From: a virus
Virus record (IMG/VR): IMGVR_UViG_3300031673_000204
Coordinates: 1 to 38,761 of that record
Strand: one strand, 5' to 3'
Length of the DNA: 38,761 bases
A program made the position numbers and the translations under genes. Under the pieces are notes generated by a model, which was given only the letters and a program-made list of their open reading frames with translations, had not been told where the DNA came from and ran no database searches. How positions within the stretch are numbered: the stretch's first letter is position 1; the number at the start of each line of letters is the position of its first letter. Positions 16,896-24,085 of this stretch are shown in pieces.

Positions 16896-16930
16896 CAGGA
16901 TGGGTGCAATGCCCATCCTGTTTCACTTTA
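16896..16930 (+). terminator. Terminator-like hairpin after the SSB-like gene
   Basis: CAGGATGGG (16896-16904) pairs with CCCATCCTG (16912-16920) as a 9-bp stem with loop TGCAATG, followed by TTTCACTTTA. The T tract is interrupted, so termination may be partial, separating the SSB-like gene from the primase block. Confidence 0.6.
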
Positions 16931-16946
16931 TATTTGGGAGAGTATC

Positions 16947-17258
16947 ATGGGCTTTTATGAATCTGCTTGGTGGGTTGTTGCCGTTCTATTCCTTGTTGTT
17001 ATTGGTATGCTATTAACAATATTTATTATTGATAAAGTCCAGGCATTACACTCACAGCTAATTGCTTCTGCAGAAGAAGCAGCCATCATGCGCTATGGGT
17101 CAAATTTATATAGCACCAGCCATTGGTTCAGCGCAGACACATCACAGATGGCGCTGGCGCAAGCAATAGCAAAAGATATGGAGGTTGGATCAGCATATCC
17201 AAATGTGTCTGAAATTCGTGATCGTCATTTGCCAACTTATTTGGCCAAATTGAAATAA
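16947..17258 (+). CDS. Small membrane-anchored protein, unknown function
   Basis: A 103-aa protein with one N-terminal transmembrane helix (about residues 8-30, WWVVAVLFLVVIGMLLTIFI) and a soluble C-terminal part rich in Ala and Ser. GGGAGAG precedes the ATG. It lies between the terminator-like hairpin and the primase. It might tether replication to the membrane, but nothing shows this. Confidence 0.75.
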   Translation: MGFYESAWWVVAVLFLVVIGMLLTIFIIDKVQALHSQLIASAEEAAIMRYGSNLYSTSHWFSADTSQMALAQAIAKDMEVGSAYPNVSEIRDRHLPTYLAKLK

Positions 17259-17274
17259 TACTCAGGAGCTTGAC

Positions 17275-18771
17275 ATGAATCTAGCTGAAGAATTCTTCAA
17301 GCTATTTACTGGGTTGATGCGCGCACATGGCACATATGTGGTGTCAGGCGTCAAGGATAATAAAGGCAAGATGGGCGGCAAGGCAATTACACTTCAACAT
17401 GAAGTGACAGTTGACCTTTGGGCAAAACACCTCAACGGTAAAGCAGGGGTTGGAATAATCCCGATTGATGATGATGCGAATGTACATTGGGCAGCAATTG
17501 ATGTTGATGTATATCCGATAGACCATATTGCGCTTGGCGAGAAGATAACCAAGTTGAAGCTGCCATTGGTGCACTGTAAGAGCAAGAGTGATGGTGCACA
17601 TCTTTATGTATTCTTCAAAGAGCCAGTAACAGCAAAGTTGGCAAGATCAAAATGTATGGAATGGGTTATTGCCTTGGGTTATGCAGGGCTGGAAATATTC
17701 CCGAAGCAAATCAAGTTGGCAAATAAAAGTGATACAGGAAACTGGATCAACATGCCATACTATGATGCAGAGAAAACAGAACGGTTTGCAATTTACAAGG
17801 GCAAGAAATTATCTGCCCAAAAGTTTATTGAGTATGCTCACAAGATGGCACTCAGCTTAACAGAGCTTGAGAACTTTGAAGTTCAGATAAGTGATGGCGC
17901 TTTCAGTGATGGGCCGCCCTGCCTCCAAGCATTAGCAGCATCAGGCTTCCCGCAGGGCACCCGCAACATGGGCCTATTCAATATGGGTGTATATGCCCGA
18001 AGCAAATTTGGGGATACGTGGAAAGAAGTCCTTGAGGAATACAACCGTGACTTTATATCGCCGCCACTAGGGGTGACAGAAGTGTCACAGGCAATCCGGT
18101 CATTGAGCCGCAAGACTTACTTCTACACCTGCGACAAGCAGCCAATTGTACAGTGTTGTAATAAAGAGATATGCAAGAAGCGCACATTTGGGGTTGGCAG
18201 TGGCGGTGAGGATATTCCAGTCACCATTGGCAAGCTGGTTCGTATTAACAGCGAAGTTCCTACATTCTTCATTGATGTGGAAGGGGTGAGGATGGAGGTG
18301 GAACCAACCCAGTTGCTGCTACAAGATCGTTTCAGGCTTCTGTGCATTGAGAAGATCAGCAAACTGCCAACGCGCATGAAGCAACCAGAGTGGGAAGCAA
18401 TTGTGCGTGATCGGCTAGAGAATCAAGAGGTGATTGAAGCGCCACGTGATGCTGGGCCAAAGGGTCAATTCTTTCTACACCTTGAGGTGTTTCTCACAGG
18501 TAGGCATAAGGCCAAGGCCATTGATGAGTTGCTGCTTGGCAAACCATTCCCAAATGAGAAGGATGGACGCACCTACTTTCGCTCAATTGACTTGATGAAG
18601 TATCTTGACCAAGTTCACTTCAGGGATTTCAAGCCGCGTCAAATCTGGGCAATGATTGGTGACATGGGTGGACGGCACGAGCAATTCAATATCAAGGGCA
18701 AGTGCGTACAAGCGTGGAGTATTCCAAGCCCATCCGAGCAAACTGAAGAATTTGAAGAAGGGAAATTTTAA
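17275..18771 (+). CDS. Archaeo-eukaryotic-type primase, TOTE-like
   Basis: A 498-aa protein. Residues 70-180 carry AEP primase signatures: HWAAIDVDVYP with metal-binding Asp76 and Asp78, CKSKSDGAHLYVFF with His109, then GLEIFPKQ and GNWINMPYYD. This combination is that of the primase domain described in TOTE conflict systems and related phage proteins. The C-terminal region (about 230-498) looks like a helical accessory part with a Cys-containing stretch (CDKQPIVQCCNKEICKKR). It should make primers for the phage DnaE-type polymerase. Its last residues, EEFEEGKF, are shared with the repeat peptides downstream. Confidence 0.85.
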   Translation: MNLAEEFFKLFTGLMRAHGTYVVSGVKDNKGKMGGKAITLQHEVTVDLWAKHLNGKAGVGIIPIDDDANVHWAAIDVDVYPIDHIALGEKITKLKLPLVHCKSKSDGAHLYVFFKEPVTAKLARSKCMEWVIALGYAGLEIFPKQIKLANKSDTGNWINMPYYDAEKTERFAIYKGKKLSAQKFIEYAHKMALSLTELENFEVQISDGAFSDGPPCLQALAASGFPQGTRNMGLFNMGVYARSKFGDTWKEVLEEYNRDFISPPLGVTEVSQAIRSLSRKTYFYTCDKQPIVQCCNKEICKKRTFGVGSGGEDIPVTIGKLVRINSEVPTFFIDVEGVRMEVEPTQLLLQDRFRLLCIEKISKLPTRMKQPEWEAIVRDRLENQEVIEAPRDAGPKGQFFLHLEVFLTGRHKAKAIDELLLGKPFPNEKDGRTYFRSIDLMKYLDQVHFRDFKPRQIWAMIGDMGGRHEQFNIKGKCVQAWSIPSPSEQTEEFEEGKF

Positions 18772-18773
18772 TT

Positions 18774-19394
18774 ATGAATGTTCTAGTTGCTTGTGAATTT
18801 TCAGGCATTGTGCGTAATGCATTTGCAAAAAAAGGTCATAACGCATGGAGCTGTGACTTGTTGCCAACTGAAATGCCAGGGAATCATTATCACGGAAATA
18901 TTGATGATATTCTTTTCGAAAATTGGGATTTGCTCATTGCTCATCCACCTTGCCAATTTTTATCAAACAGCGGAGCAAAACATCTATACATTGATGGGAA
19001 ATTATCAAATGGGAAATATTTACCGCGTTGGAGAGATTTGCGAAATGGTGCGCAATTCTTTAAAAAGTTCGCAAAAGCAAAACACATTCCATTGCGATGT
19101 ATTGAAAATCCAATAATGCACAAGCATGCTAAACAGTTGATCCAATTACAACAGTCTCAAATTGTTCAACCATACATGTTTGGTCACCTTGAAACTAAGG
19201 CAACTTGTTTATGGTTATGGAATTTGCCGCTATTATCCCCAACCAATGATGTAAAGGGTGAAATGATGAAATTGCCATATAACATTCGTGCACGCTGTCA
19301 TATGATGTTGCCATCACCAACACGCTCAATGGATAGGAGTAGAACATTTTTGGGGATTGCTGATGCAATGGCAGAGCAATGGGGTTCATTATGA
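18774..19394 (+). CDS. DNA cytosine-5 methyltransferase-like protein
   Basis: A 206-aa compact protein. VLVACEFSGIVRNAF (residues 3-17) resembles the SAM-binding motif I, CDLLP motif II, and AHPPCQFLSNSG holds the PPC motif with catalytic Cys60; CIENP (109-113) matches motif VI. The length is half that of typical C5 methyltransferases, and no distinct target-recognition domain is visible; short versions are common in phages. It could protect phage DNA from restriction. Visibly AT-rich codon use and the flanking repeat sequence suggest it is an inserted cassette. Confidence 0.78.
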   Translation: MNVLVACEFSGIVRNAFAKKGHNAWSCDLLPTEMPGNHYHGNIDDILFENWDLLIAHPPCQFLSNSGAKHLYIDGKLSNGKYLPRWRDLRNGAQFFKKFAKAKHIPLRCIENPIMHKHAKQLIQLQQSQIVQPYMFGHLETKATCLWLWNLPLLSPTNDVKGEMMKLPYNIRARCHMMLPSPTRSMDRSRTFLGIADAMAEQWGSL

Positions 19395-19489
19395 CAATTC
19401 AAAAACTAATACTTGGCCCACCTGGATGCGGCAAGACAACTTGTTGTATCCAGATCACAGAAGAGGAATTTGAAGAAGGGAAGTTCTGA
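19391..19489 (+). CDS. 32-aa P-loop mini-ORF, repeat copy R1
   Basis: ATG at 19391 overlaps the methyltransferase stop (ATGA), and its own TGA (19487-19489) overlaps the next ATG. The peptide MTIQKLILGPPGCGKTT continues CCIQITEEEFEEGKF. It aligns with the first 30 residues of the UvrD-like helicase at 20843, including a full Walker A, and then stops. Bases 19400-19492 are identical to 20008-20100. It is too short to be an ATPase. It may be a relic, a coupling leader, or part of a recombination module; its GAAGAAGGG supplies the RBS for the following gene. Confidence 0.7.
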   Translation: MTIQKLILGPPGCGKTTCCIQITEEEFEEGKF

Positions 19490-19492
19490 TGA
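19400..19492 (+). repeat. 93-bp direct repeat, copy 1 (identical to 20008-20100)
   Basis: Exact copy of 20008-20100, offset 608 bp. It joins a sequence like the 5' end of the UvrD helicase gene to a 3' end like that of the primase gene; the shared 17-bp core GAATTTGAAGAAGGGAA also occurs at 18748-18764. Confidence 0.97.
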
Positions 19493-19695
19493 AAAATAAA
19501 ATAATAATTGCCACTGCTCAAGTCAATGTTGAAGAGGCAAGAAGATTAAACATTGAGGTGATGGAGATAATAAGAGTGCCAAAAAGAACTAGTGTGAAGA
19601 TGTTGCTAGAACTTCTGAATGGCGCAGCATACGGAATTTATTTTTACAAATATAGTGTAGTGGATAGAATGCCAAAGAAAAGGAGAATGACATGA
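19489..19695 (+). CDS. Small hypothetical protein in repeat-bounded cassette
   Basis: A 68-aa basic protein (MKNKIIIATAQVNVEEARRL, ending MPKKRRMT) with ATG inside the repeat's TGATGA. Its RBS (GAAGAAGGG) is provided by repeat R1. It overlaps the following gene by 4 bp. AT-rich; no recognisable domain. Confidence 0.7.
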   Translation: MKNKIIIATAQVNVEEARRLNIEVMEIIRVPKRTSVKMLLELLNGAAYGIYFYKYSVVDRMPKKRRMT

Positions 19696-20006
19696 GCGAG
19701 AAAGAATATGACCCTGATTTCCCAGAGTGGGCAACTTGCAAAAGTTCGGGCAACTACATGGAGGTTGGCGCACAACTTTGCACTCGGAATGGGCGCAAAG
19801 TTGGCAATGCGGTTGTCATTTCCATAACAACCCAAAATGGGTTAGCAACAGCAGAGTGTATCACTGATTCTGGCAATTCCTTGATACTCACAATTACTGA
19901 GCTTGAAGAGTTATTCCATGAGCCAAGATTCTTGATGGATATTTCAAGTCACATTGGAGTTGACAAATTTTACCACAACAATATTGCTGGGAGCCAATAT
20001 GAGTAG
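19692..20006 (+). CDS. Hypothetical protein in repeat-bounded cassette
   Basis: A 104-aa protein beginning MSEKEYDPDFPEWATCKSSG, with beta-rich middle (GNAVVISITTQNGLATAE) and helical end. AAAGGAG precedes the ATG. The stop lies 8 bp inside mini-ORF R2. The C-terminal residues GSQYE overlap the start of that repeat, so the gene end was probably shaped by insertion. Function unknown. Confidence 0.72.
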   Translation: MSEKEYDPDFPEWATCKSSGNYMEVGAQLCTRNGRKVGNAVVISITTQNGLATAECITDSGNSLILTITELEELFHEPRFLMDISSHIGVDKFYHNNIAGSQYE

Positions 20007-20097
20007 CCAAAAACTAATACTTGGCCCACCTGGATGCGGCAAGACAACTTGTTGTATCCAGATCACAGAAGAGGAATTTGAAGAAGGGAAGTTCTGA
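19999..20097 (+). CDS. 32-aa P-loop mini-ORF, repeat copy R2
   Basis: The second copy encodes MSSQKLILGPPGCGKTT and then the same 15 residues as R1 before TGA at 20095-20097, which overlaps the ATG of the adenine methyltransferase. Only the first few codons differ from R1. Identity over 93 bp without a single change implies recent duplication, gene conversion or strong constraint. Confidence 0.7.
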   Translation: MSSQKLILGPPGCGKTTCCIQITEEEFEEGKF

Positions 20098-20100
20098 TGA
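20008..20100 (+). repeat. 93-bp direct repeat, copy 2
   Basis: Identical to 19400-19492. Together with the primase 3' end (18748-18773) and helicase 5' end (20843-20892) it bounds three inserted gene blocks: 18774-19390, 19489-20006 and 20097-20842. Confidence 0.97.
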
Positions 20101-20846
20101 TTAAATTATTGCAAGGTGATTGCTTGAAACTTATGGCCAAGTTGGCAGCCCAGTCTGTGGATATGATTCTGTGTGACTTGCCATATGGCACAACAGTCAA
20201 TAAGTGGGACACAATTATTCCATTTGAGCCTCTGTGGGAGCAATACAAAAGAATCATCAAACCAAATGGGGCAATTGTGTTGTTTGGGGCACAGCCATTC
20301 ACAAGTGCATTGGTTATGAGCAACCCTAAGATGTTCAAGTATGTATGGGTGTGGCGCAAAAACTCAGGGAGCGGCTTTGCAACGGCAAAGTATCAGCCAA
20401 TGCGCTATCACGAGGACGTGCTTATATTCTGCGAGGGGCGAACTATTTACAATCCTCAAAAAACGGAACGGAATAGTGAGGCAAGTAAAAAGGCGTGTCG
20501 TAAACCGATACGTTCTGGGGCGGGCAAAAGCGAACATGTAACCGGCCTTAAGTCAGGAGGGTACACCCTCTACGATAGCGAAACAAAAACACCTGAGTCT
20601 GTACTCGATTTTGCCTCTGTACCTAACGGTGGGGGCGGTAAATTTCACCCCACCCAAAAACCCGTAGCCCTGTGCGAGTACCTTATCCGCACATACACCA
20701 ACGAAGGCGATGTTGTGTTGGACAACACAATGGGCAGCGGCACAACTGGTGTGGCCTGTAAAATTCTCAAGCGTTCATTCATTGGCATGGAACTTGATGC
20801 AGAATATTTCAAGATTGCAAGCAAACGCATAAAGGATACAAAATGA
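20097..20846 (+). CDS. DNA N6-adenine/N4-cytosine methyltransferase, beta class
   Basis: A 249-aa protein. Motif IV DLPYGTT (Asp27-Tyr30) precedes motif I DNTMGSGTTG (residues 209-218), the order of beta-class amino-methyltransferases; SVLDFASVPNGGG and HPTQKPVALCEYLIRTY complete the fold. DLPY suggests adenine methylation, but cytosine-N4 cannot be excluded. No restriction partner is nearby, so it is an orphan, perhaps anti-restriction. Codon use changes between about 20440 and 20710 (more CGT, GGG, GTA, ACC) compared with both ends, suggesting a mosaic segment. Confidence 0.92.
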   Translation: MIKLLQGDCLKLMAKLAAQSVDMILCDLPYGTTVNKWDTIIPFEPLWEQYKRIIKPNGAIVLFGAQPFTSALVMSNPKMFKYVWVWRKNSGSGFATAKYQPMRYHEDVLIFCEGRTIYNPQKTERNSEASKKACRKPIRSGAGKSEHVTGLKSGGYTLYDSETKTPESVLDFASVPNGGGGKFHPTQKPVALCEYLIRTYTNEGDVVLDNTMGSGTTGVACKILKRSFIGMELDAEYFKIASKRIKDTK

Positions 20847-22327
20847 CAACTCAAAAATTGATACTTGGTCCACCTGGATGCGGCAAGACAACCTTCTGCA
20901 TCTCCACAGTTGAGAAAGAGTTTGCTGATGGGGTCAGGCCTGATAACTTACTCTATACAACATTCACCCGCAAGGGTGCAAACGAGGCTATCATGCGTGC
21001 TTGTGAGAAGTTCCATTTCAAGCGCACGCAGCTTCCATACTTTAGGACAATTCACAGTCTGGTATTTCAAGAGATGGGTATGAGCCGCGAGGATGTGATG
21101 CAATTCCGCGATTATAAAAAGATTGGAGAGGCGCTTGGCATCCAATTTGGATATACAGACCTGTCTGAAGGGATGGTGGCACCAACGTCAAATGTTGGTG
21201 ATCAAATGCTGTACACACTCGGGTTGGCAAGAGCCAAACTGATAACTGAAGAGGAGCAGTTCCATGAACTTGATTTTGATTTTTCGTGGTTTGAATTTAA
21301 GCGGTTTTTGGATACGCTTAATTCATACAAAGAGCAGAAAAGCCTTTTGGACTTTAATGATATGCTTGATAGATATATTGCTGAAGGCAAGCCGCTGGAT
21401 ATTGAAGTTGCAATCATCGATGAAGCTCAAGACCTAAGCAAGAGTCAATGGAAGGTAATTGAGATTGCCACAGCCAATGCCAATCGCAAGTACATAGCTG
21501 GTGATGATGATCAGGCAATTTTCAAATGGTCTGGGGCTGATGTTGATACATTCCTGAACCTGACTGGAGATAAGAAGGTGCTGGGCAAATCATATCGGCT
21601 GCCAAGTGTGATCCATTCCTATGCAAATAAAATATCTGCACGCATTGATCACCGCTATGAAAAGGAATGGGAACCAAATGCGGAAGGCGGGACAATAGAT
21701 TTTGTTACCAATGTTGGTGAAATTGAAATCCGCGAAGGAACAAACCTATTGCTTGCACGCAATAAATATCTTCTCAAAAAATATGAGGAGTATTTGCGCA
21801 GCGAAGGGTATCCATATACAACGCAGTCAGCAAATAGCATTGACCAAAGCGCAGTGATAGCAGTCAAGGCGTGGGAGGCTTTGCGCGCTGGCAAGAAGGT
21901 TGATGTTGGCTCTATCCGAGCAGCATACCAATATCTGAAGGTTGGATCAGGCGTTGCCCGAGGATTTAAGGCATTACGTGGCGCCACAGGTGAGCTGACC
22001 ATGAAGGAGCTGAAGAAAGATTGGGGGCTGCTCACTGATGCGATTTGGCATGACGCGCTTGTGGAGATGGATGATGCTGAATACTATCTGGTTGCGTTGC
22101 GGCGTGGAGAGAAGTTAGACAAAGAACCGCGCATCCACATAAGCACTATTCACACAGTGAAAGGCGGTGAGGCAGATCACGTGACTATTATCAGTGATGT
22201 GTCATGGAAGGTATTTCACAACATGGGCGATGATGAGCACCGAGTATTTTATGTAGCAGCAACAAGGGCGCGCAAGACCTTGCAAATTGTCCTGCCACAG
22301 ACCGCTTCTGCATATGATTTTCCGTGA
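20843..22327 (+). CDS. UvrD/Rep-like superfamily 1 DNA helicase
   Basis: A 494-aa helicase with all core motifs: Walker A GPPGCGKTT (residues 9-17), FTRKGANEAI (Ia), IDEAQDLS with Asp193-Glu194 (II), GDDDQAIFKWSGAD (III), SYRLPSVIHSYA (IV), ISTIHTVKGGEADHV (V) and VFYVAATRARKTL (VI). It is shorter than bacterial UvrD (about 720 aa), lacking much of the 1B/2B domains, as in several phage helicases. Likely a 3'-5' motor in replication or recombination. The ATG overlaps the methyltransferase stop. Its first 50 bp are copied in repeats R1 and R2 with 4 differences. Confidence 0.93.
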   Translation: MTTQKLILGPPGCGKTTFCISTVEKEFADGVRPDNLLYTTFTRKGANEAIMRACEKFHFKRTQLPYFRTIHSLVFQEMGMSREDVMQFRDYKKIGEALGIQFGYTDLSEGMVAPTSNVGDQMLYTLGLARAKLITEEEQFHELDFDFSWFEFKRFLDTLNSYKEQKSLLDFNDMLDRYIAEGKPLDIEVAIIDEAQDLSKSQWKVIEIATANANRKYIAGDDDQAIFKWSGADVDTFLNLTGDKKVLGKSYRLPSVIHSYANKISARIDHRYEKEWEPNAEGGTIDFVTNVGEIEIREGTNLLLARNKYLLKKYEEYLRSEGYPYTTQSANSIDQSAVIAVKAWEALRAGKKVDVGSIRAAYQYLKVGSGVARGFKALRGATGELTMKELKKDWGLLTDAIWHDALVEMDDAEYYLVALRRGEKLDKEPRIHISTIHTVKGGEADHVTIISDVSWKVFHNMGDDEHRVFYVAATRARKTLQIVLPQTASAYDFP

Positions 22328-22715
22328 AAAGTAAAGAGCAATTTGTGAAAGTTGGACTACAGTTTTTCAGAAAAGTAAAGTGTTTTTTTGCACATTTTGT
22401 GAAATATATTTCACCTTTCAGGCCTTATATATAAGATAATTCTTTCACGTTATGAGGATGTAGTCGCTGGTTAGTTCAAAGTCAAGTCCCAGATAGCTCA
22501 TAGCCACCTAGCACCGCCCCACCCGAGAGGGTGCAGCACCGCGAAAGTGACCTCCCATGTACAGGGAAGACAATCAAAAAGAAAGCTCAGCACAGGTAGC
22601 AGGTTCGGCTTGCGTGACTGAGGAGTATAAGCCTCCACAATACGGTACAACCCATCGTATTGGATTGGCGACATAAGCGCAATATGGATAGCGCGATATG
22701 ACCCAGTCAACTCTC
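22328..22715 (+). other. Structured non-coding region, possible control or origin region
   Basis: No credible ORF. It begins with GTGAAA-type words at 22324 and 22345, two copies of GAAAAGTAAAG (22326, 22370), the palindrome at 22399 and TTTCAC at 22443. The second half has several hairpins: CACCC-GAGA-GGGTG at 22520-22533, GAGG/CCTC near 22620-22637, and CAATACG/CGTATTG near 22637-22661. This combination of iteron-like words, AT-rich DNA and stems suits an origin or a regulatory RNA. It is not a tRNA as far as I can fold it. Confidence 0.5.
22399..22414 (+). promoter_or_regulatory. 16-bp perfect palindrome GTGAAATATATTTCAC
   Basis: A perfect inverted repeat in an AT-rich tract between the helicase and the accessory region, surrounded by further GTGAAA/TTTCAC half-sites. 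It has the size of a dimeric repressor operator. An AT-rich TTATATATAAGATAAT follows and could include a -10 element. Confidence 0.5.
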
Positions 22716-22775
22716 GTTGTATCTTCAGCATAGGCTAGAGTCAAGTCTGAGGATACAACAGGAGCAATCCTGCTC
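22716..22775 (+). promoter_or_regulatory. Two-hairpin leader, copy 1
   Basis: Stem P1 pairs GTTGTATCTTCAG (22716-22728) with CTGAGGATACAAC (22747-22759), 13 bp including one G-T pair. Stem P2 is GAGCA-ATCC-TGCTC at 22762-22775. An AAGGAG RBS and ATG 22792 follow. Six related elements occur downstream. Confidence 0.8.
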
Positions 22776-22791
22776 AATGAAGGAGAATGAA

Positions 22792-23007
22792 ATGAAAAAC
22801 ACAAATGATGGAATAACAAAGACTACAGAATATGAAGTTGGCGATGAAATAAAATTTTACCAGATCGGCGCAAAGTTGAAAGGCACCATCCAAAAGATTC
22901 ACAAAGATGGGATGCTGGATGTTTTGTGTATGGCTTGGCATGTTATTGATGGTGATGTCCTTGAAGTTCATTTTGAAGATGTCATCACTGCACCATACGG
23001 CAAATAA
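22792..23007 (+). CDS. Small beta-rich protein, unknown function
   Basis: A 71-aa protein (MKNTNDGITKTTEYEVGDEI then KFYQIGAKLKGTIQKIHKDG). The pattern resembles an SH3-like or KOW-like barrel, but this is only a guess. ATG 22792 is preceded by AAGGAGAATGA and the two-hairpin leader; an ATG at 22777 is in frame but lies before the RBS. Confidence 0.75.
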   Translation: MKNTNDGITKTTEYEVGDEIKFYQIGAKLKGTIQKIHKDGMLDVLCMAWHVIDGDVLEVHFEDVITAPYGK

Positions 23008-23018
23008 GATTCCACGAC

Positions 23019-23056
23019 ATGCCCTGTGACAGAGGGCATTGCGGGCAATCTTGCCC
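23019..23056 (+). promoter_or_regulatory. Two-hairpin leader, copy 2
   Basis: P1: ATGCCCT (23019-23025), loop GTGACAG, AGGGCAT (23033-23039). P2: GGGCA (23043-23047), loop ATCT, TGCCC (23052-23056). Followed by AACTTTAGAATGGAGA and ATG 23083. Its P1 is almost identical to that of copy 5. Confidence 0.8.
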
Positions 23057-23082
23057 ACTTAACTTTAGAATGGAGAATCATC

Positions 23083-23346
23083 ATGAAAAACGCAAATCAA
23101 ACCGTAGCAATTGCAACTCCGAAATTCAAAGCAGTTGAACAGCCAATGGCAGAAAAGGCCATCAACTTCTTGCTGGAGCTTCGCAAGAAAGCGGTGAAGG
23201 AACAAATCTGCGCAACGCATGCAGTCAATGCGTTGCTTGATAAGTACCCAGACATGAGCCGCCCAGTTGTTTACAAGGCTGCTCCATATGCAGGCATCAA
23301 TCAACTCACTGCCCGCAACGTCTGGGATGCCCGCAATCATGGTTAA
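23083..23346 (+). CDS. Hypothetical small protein
   Basis: An 87-aa protein beginning MKNANQTVAIATPKFKAVEQ, helical with basic stretches (FLLELRKKAVKEQ). The C-terminal part (SRPVVYKAAPYAGINQLTAR) resembles a small DNA-binding helix region but is not diagnostic. Leader copy 2 and a GGAGA RBS precede it; it overlaps the next gene by 8 bp. Confidence 0.75.
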   Translation: MKNANQTVAIATPKFKAVEQPMAEKAINFLLELRKKAVKEQICATHAVNALLDKYPDMSRPVVYKAAPYAGINQLTARNVWDARNHG

Positions 23347-24013
23347 CCATATTGCGTTTATACGTGATGGTGGCCATACGTGCATCGCCTATGAGGTGAC
23401 AGCCAAGAGGGTTTTGGCTGTGGCGATGGACTCACCAGAATTGACCCTGATCAACGTGGGCACCGAAAGGTTCTATGAAGATTGGCGGCCAATAGAAGGA
23501 TACAGTGCCCAGAAGGCAGCAGACCGCTATCTGATGGGCATGATTCCTATTCCTAGCAACATTCAATATATATTGGAGGCAATCAAAATGAATCAAGAAG
23601 TTGATGCAGCAAAAGCAAAAGCAGTTCCAGCGGCACCCGCCGCACCCGAAAAGGCCAAAGGAAAGGCAACCAAGCCCGAAGCCAAACCTGCAAAGGCACC
23701 AGCAGCTGCAACGGCCAAGTCCAAGACTCCGGCAAAGCCTGCAAAGGCAACTGCGAAGGCTGCAGCGGCACCAGCTGGGAAGAAGTCCAAGATCACATCC
23801 GACACAACTATCAAGTTGCTGAAGGGTGCTGAGGGCAAGACCTTCCAAGAAGGTTCGGTGCGCGGTCAGGTTTTTGCCAAGATCAAGGATGGCCAGTCCA
23901 TCAAGGAATTGGTGAAGGCCTGTGCCAAGTTCGCGGATGAAAAGCAGGTCATTGCCTGTGTCGGCAAGTTGGCTGATGTGAATCAGAAACTGCCAACAAT
24001 CGCCTTGAAGTAA
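23339..24013 (+). CDS. Histone-H1-like Lys/Ala/Pro-rich protein
   Basis: A 224-aa protein in three parts: an N-terminal domain (residues 1-80, VNHIAFIRDGGHTCIAYEVT), a low-complexity linker (about 90-155) of Ala-Lys-Pro repeats (AKAPAAATAKSKTPAKPAK), and a C-terminal helical domain (ITSDTTIKLLKGAEGKTFQE onward). The linker resembles bacterial histone-H1-like proteins that bind DNA non-specifically. ATG 23339 is taken because it overlaps the upstream gene; ATG 23327 is possible. A strong TGGAGG before the internal ATG 23588 may also produce a 141-aa form lacking the first domain. Confidence 0.8.
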   Translation: MVNHIAFIRDGGHTCIAYEVTAKRVLAVAMDSPELTLINVGTERFYEDWRPIEGYSAQKAADRYLMGMIPIPSNIQYILEAIKMNQEVDAAKAKAVPAAPAAPEKAKGKATKPEAKPAKAPAAATAKSKTPAKPAKATAKAAAAPAGKKSKITSDTTIKLLKGAEGKTFQEGSVRGQVFAKIKDGQSIKELVKACAKFADEKQVIACVGKLADVNQKLPTIALK

Positions 24014-24025
24014 GGGGTGCGCAAC

Positions 24026-24066
24026 CTGCCTCTGAGCAATCGGGGGCAGTGTGAGCAATCCTGCTC
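24026..24066 (+). promoter_or_regulatory. Two-hairpin leader, copy 3
   Basis: P1: CTGCCT (24026-24031) with GGGCAG (24044-24049), 6 bp with one G-T pair. P2: GAGCA-ATCC-TGCTC at 24053-24066. GAATGGAGA and ATG 24086 follow. Confidence 0.75.
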
Positions 24067-24085
24067 AACAGAATGGAGATATATC

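Noticed and set aside
19391-20097. Mini-ORFs as functional ATPases
   Set aside because: Each has only Walker A and 15 further residues, with no Walker B or fold; they are better seen as repeat-borne fragments.
22450-22530. tRNA-like sequence (GGATGTAGTCGCTGGTTAG)
   Set aside because: It recalls a D-arm, but I cannot form an acceptor stem, anticodon arm or T-arm around it.
23432-24058. 208-aa minus-strand ORF
   Set aside because: It is antisense to the Ala/Lys/Pro-rich gene, whose GC-biased codons remove stop codons from the other strand. Its Cys/Leu-rich translation has no RBS or family match.
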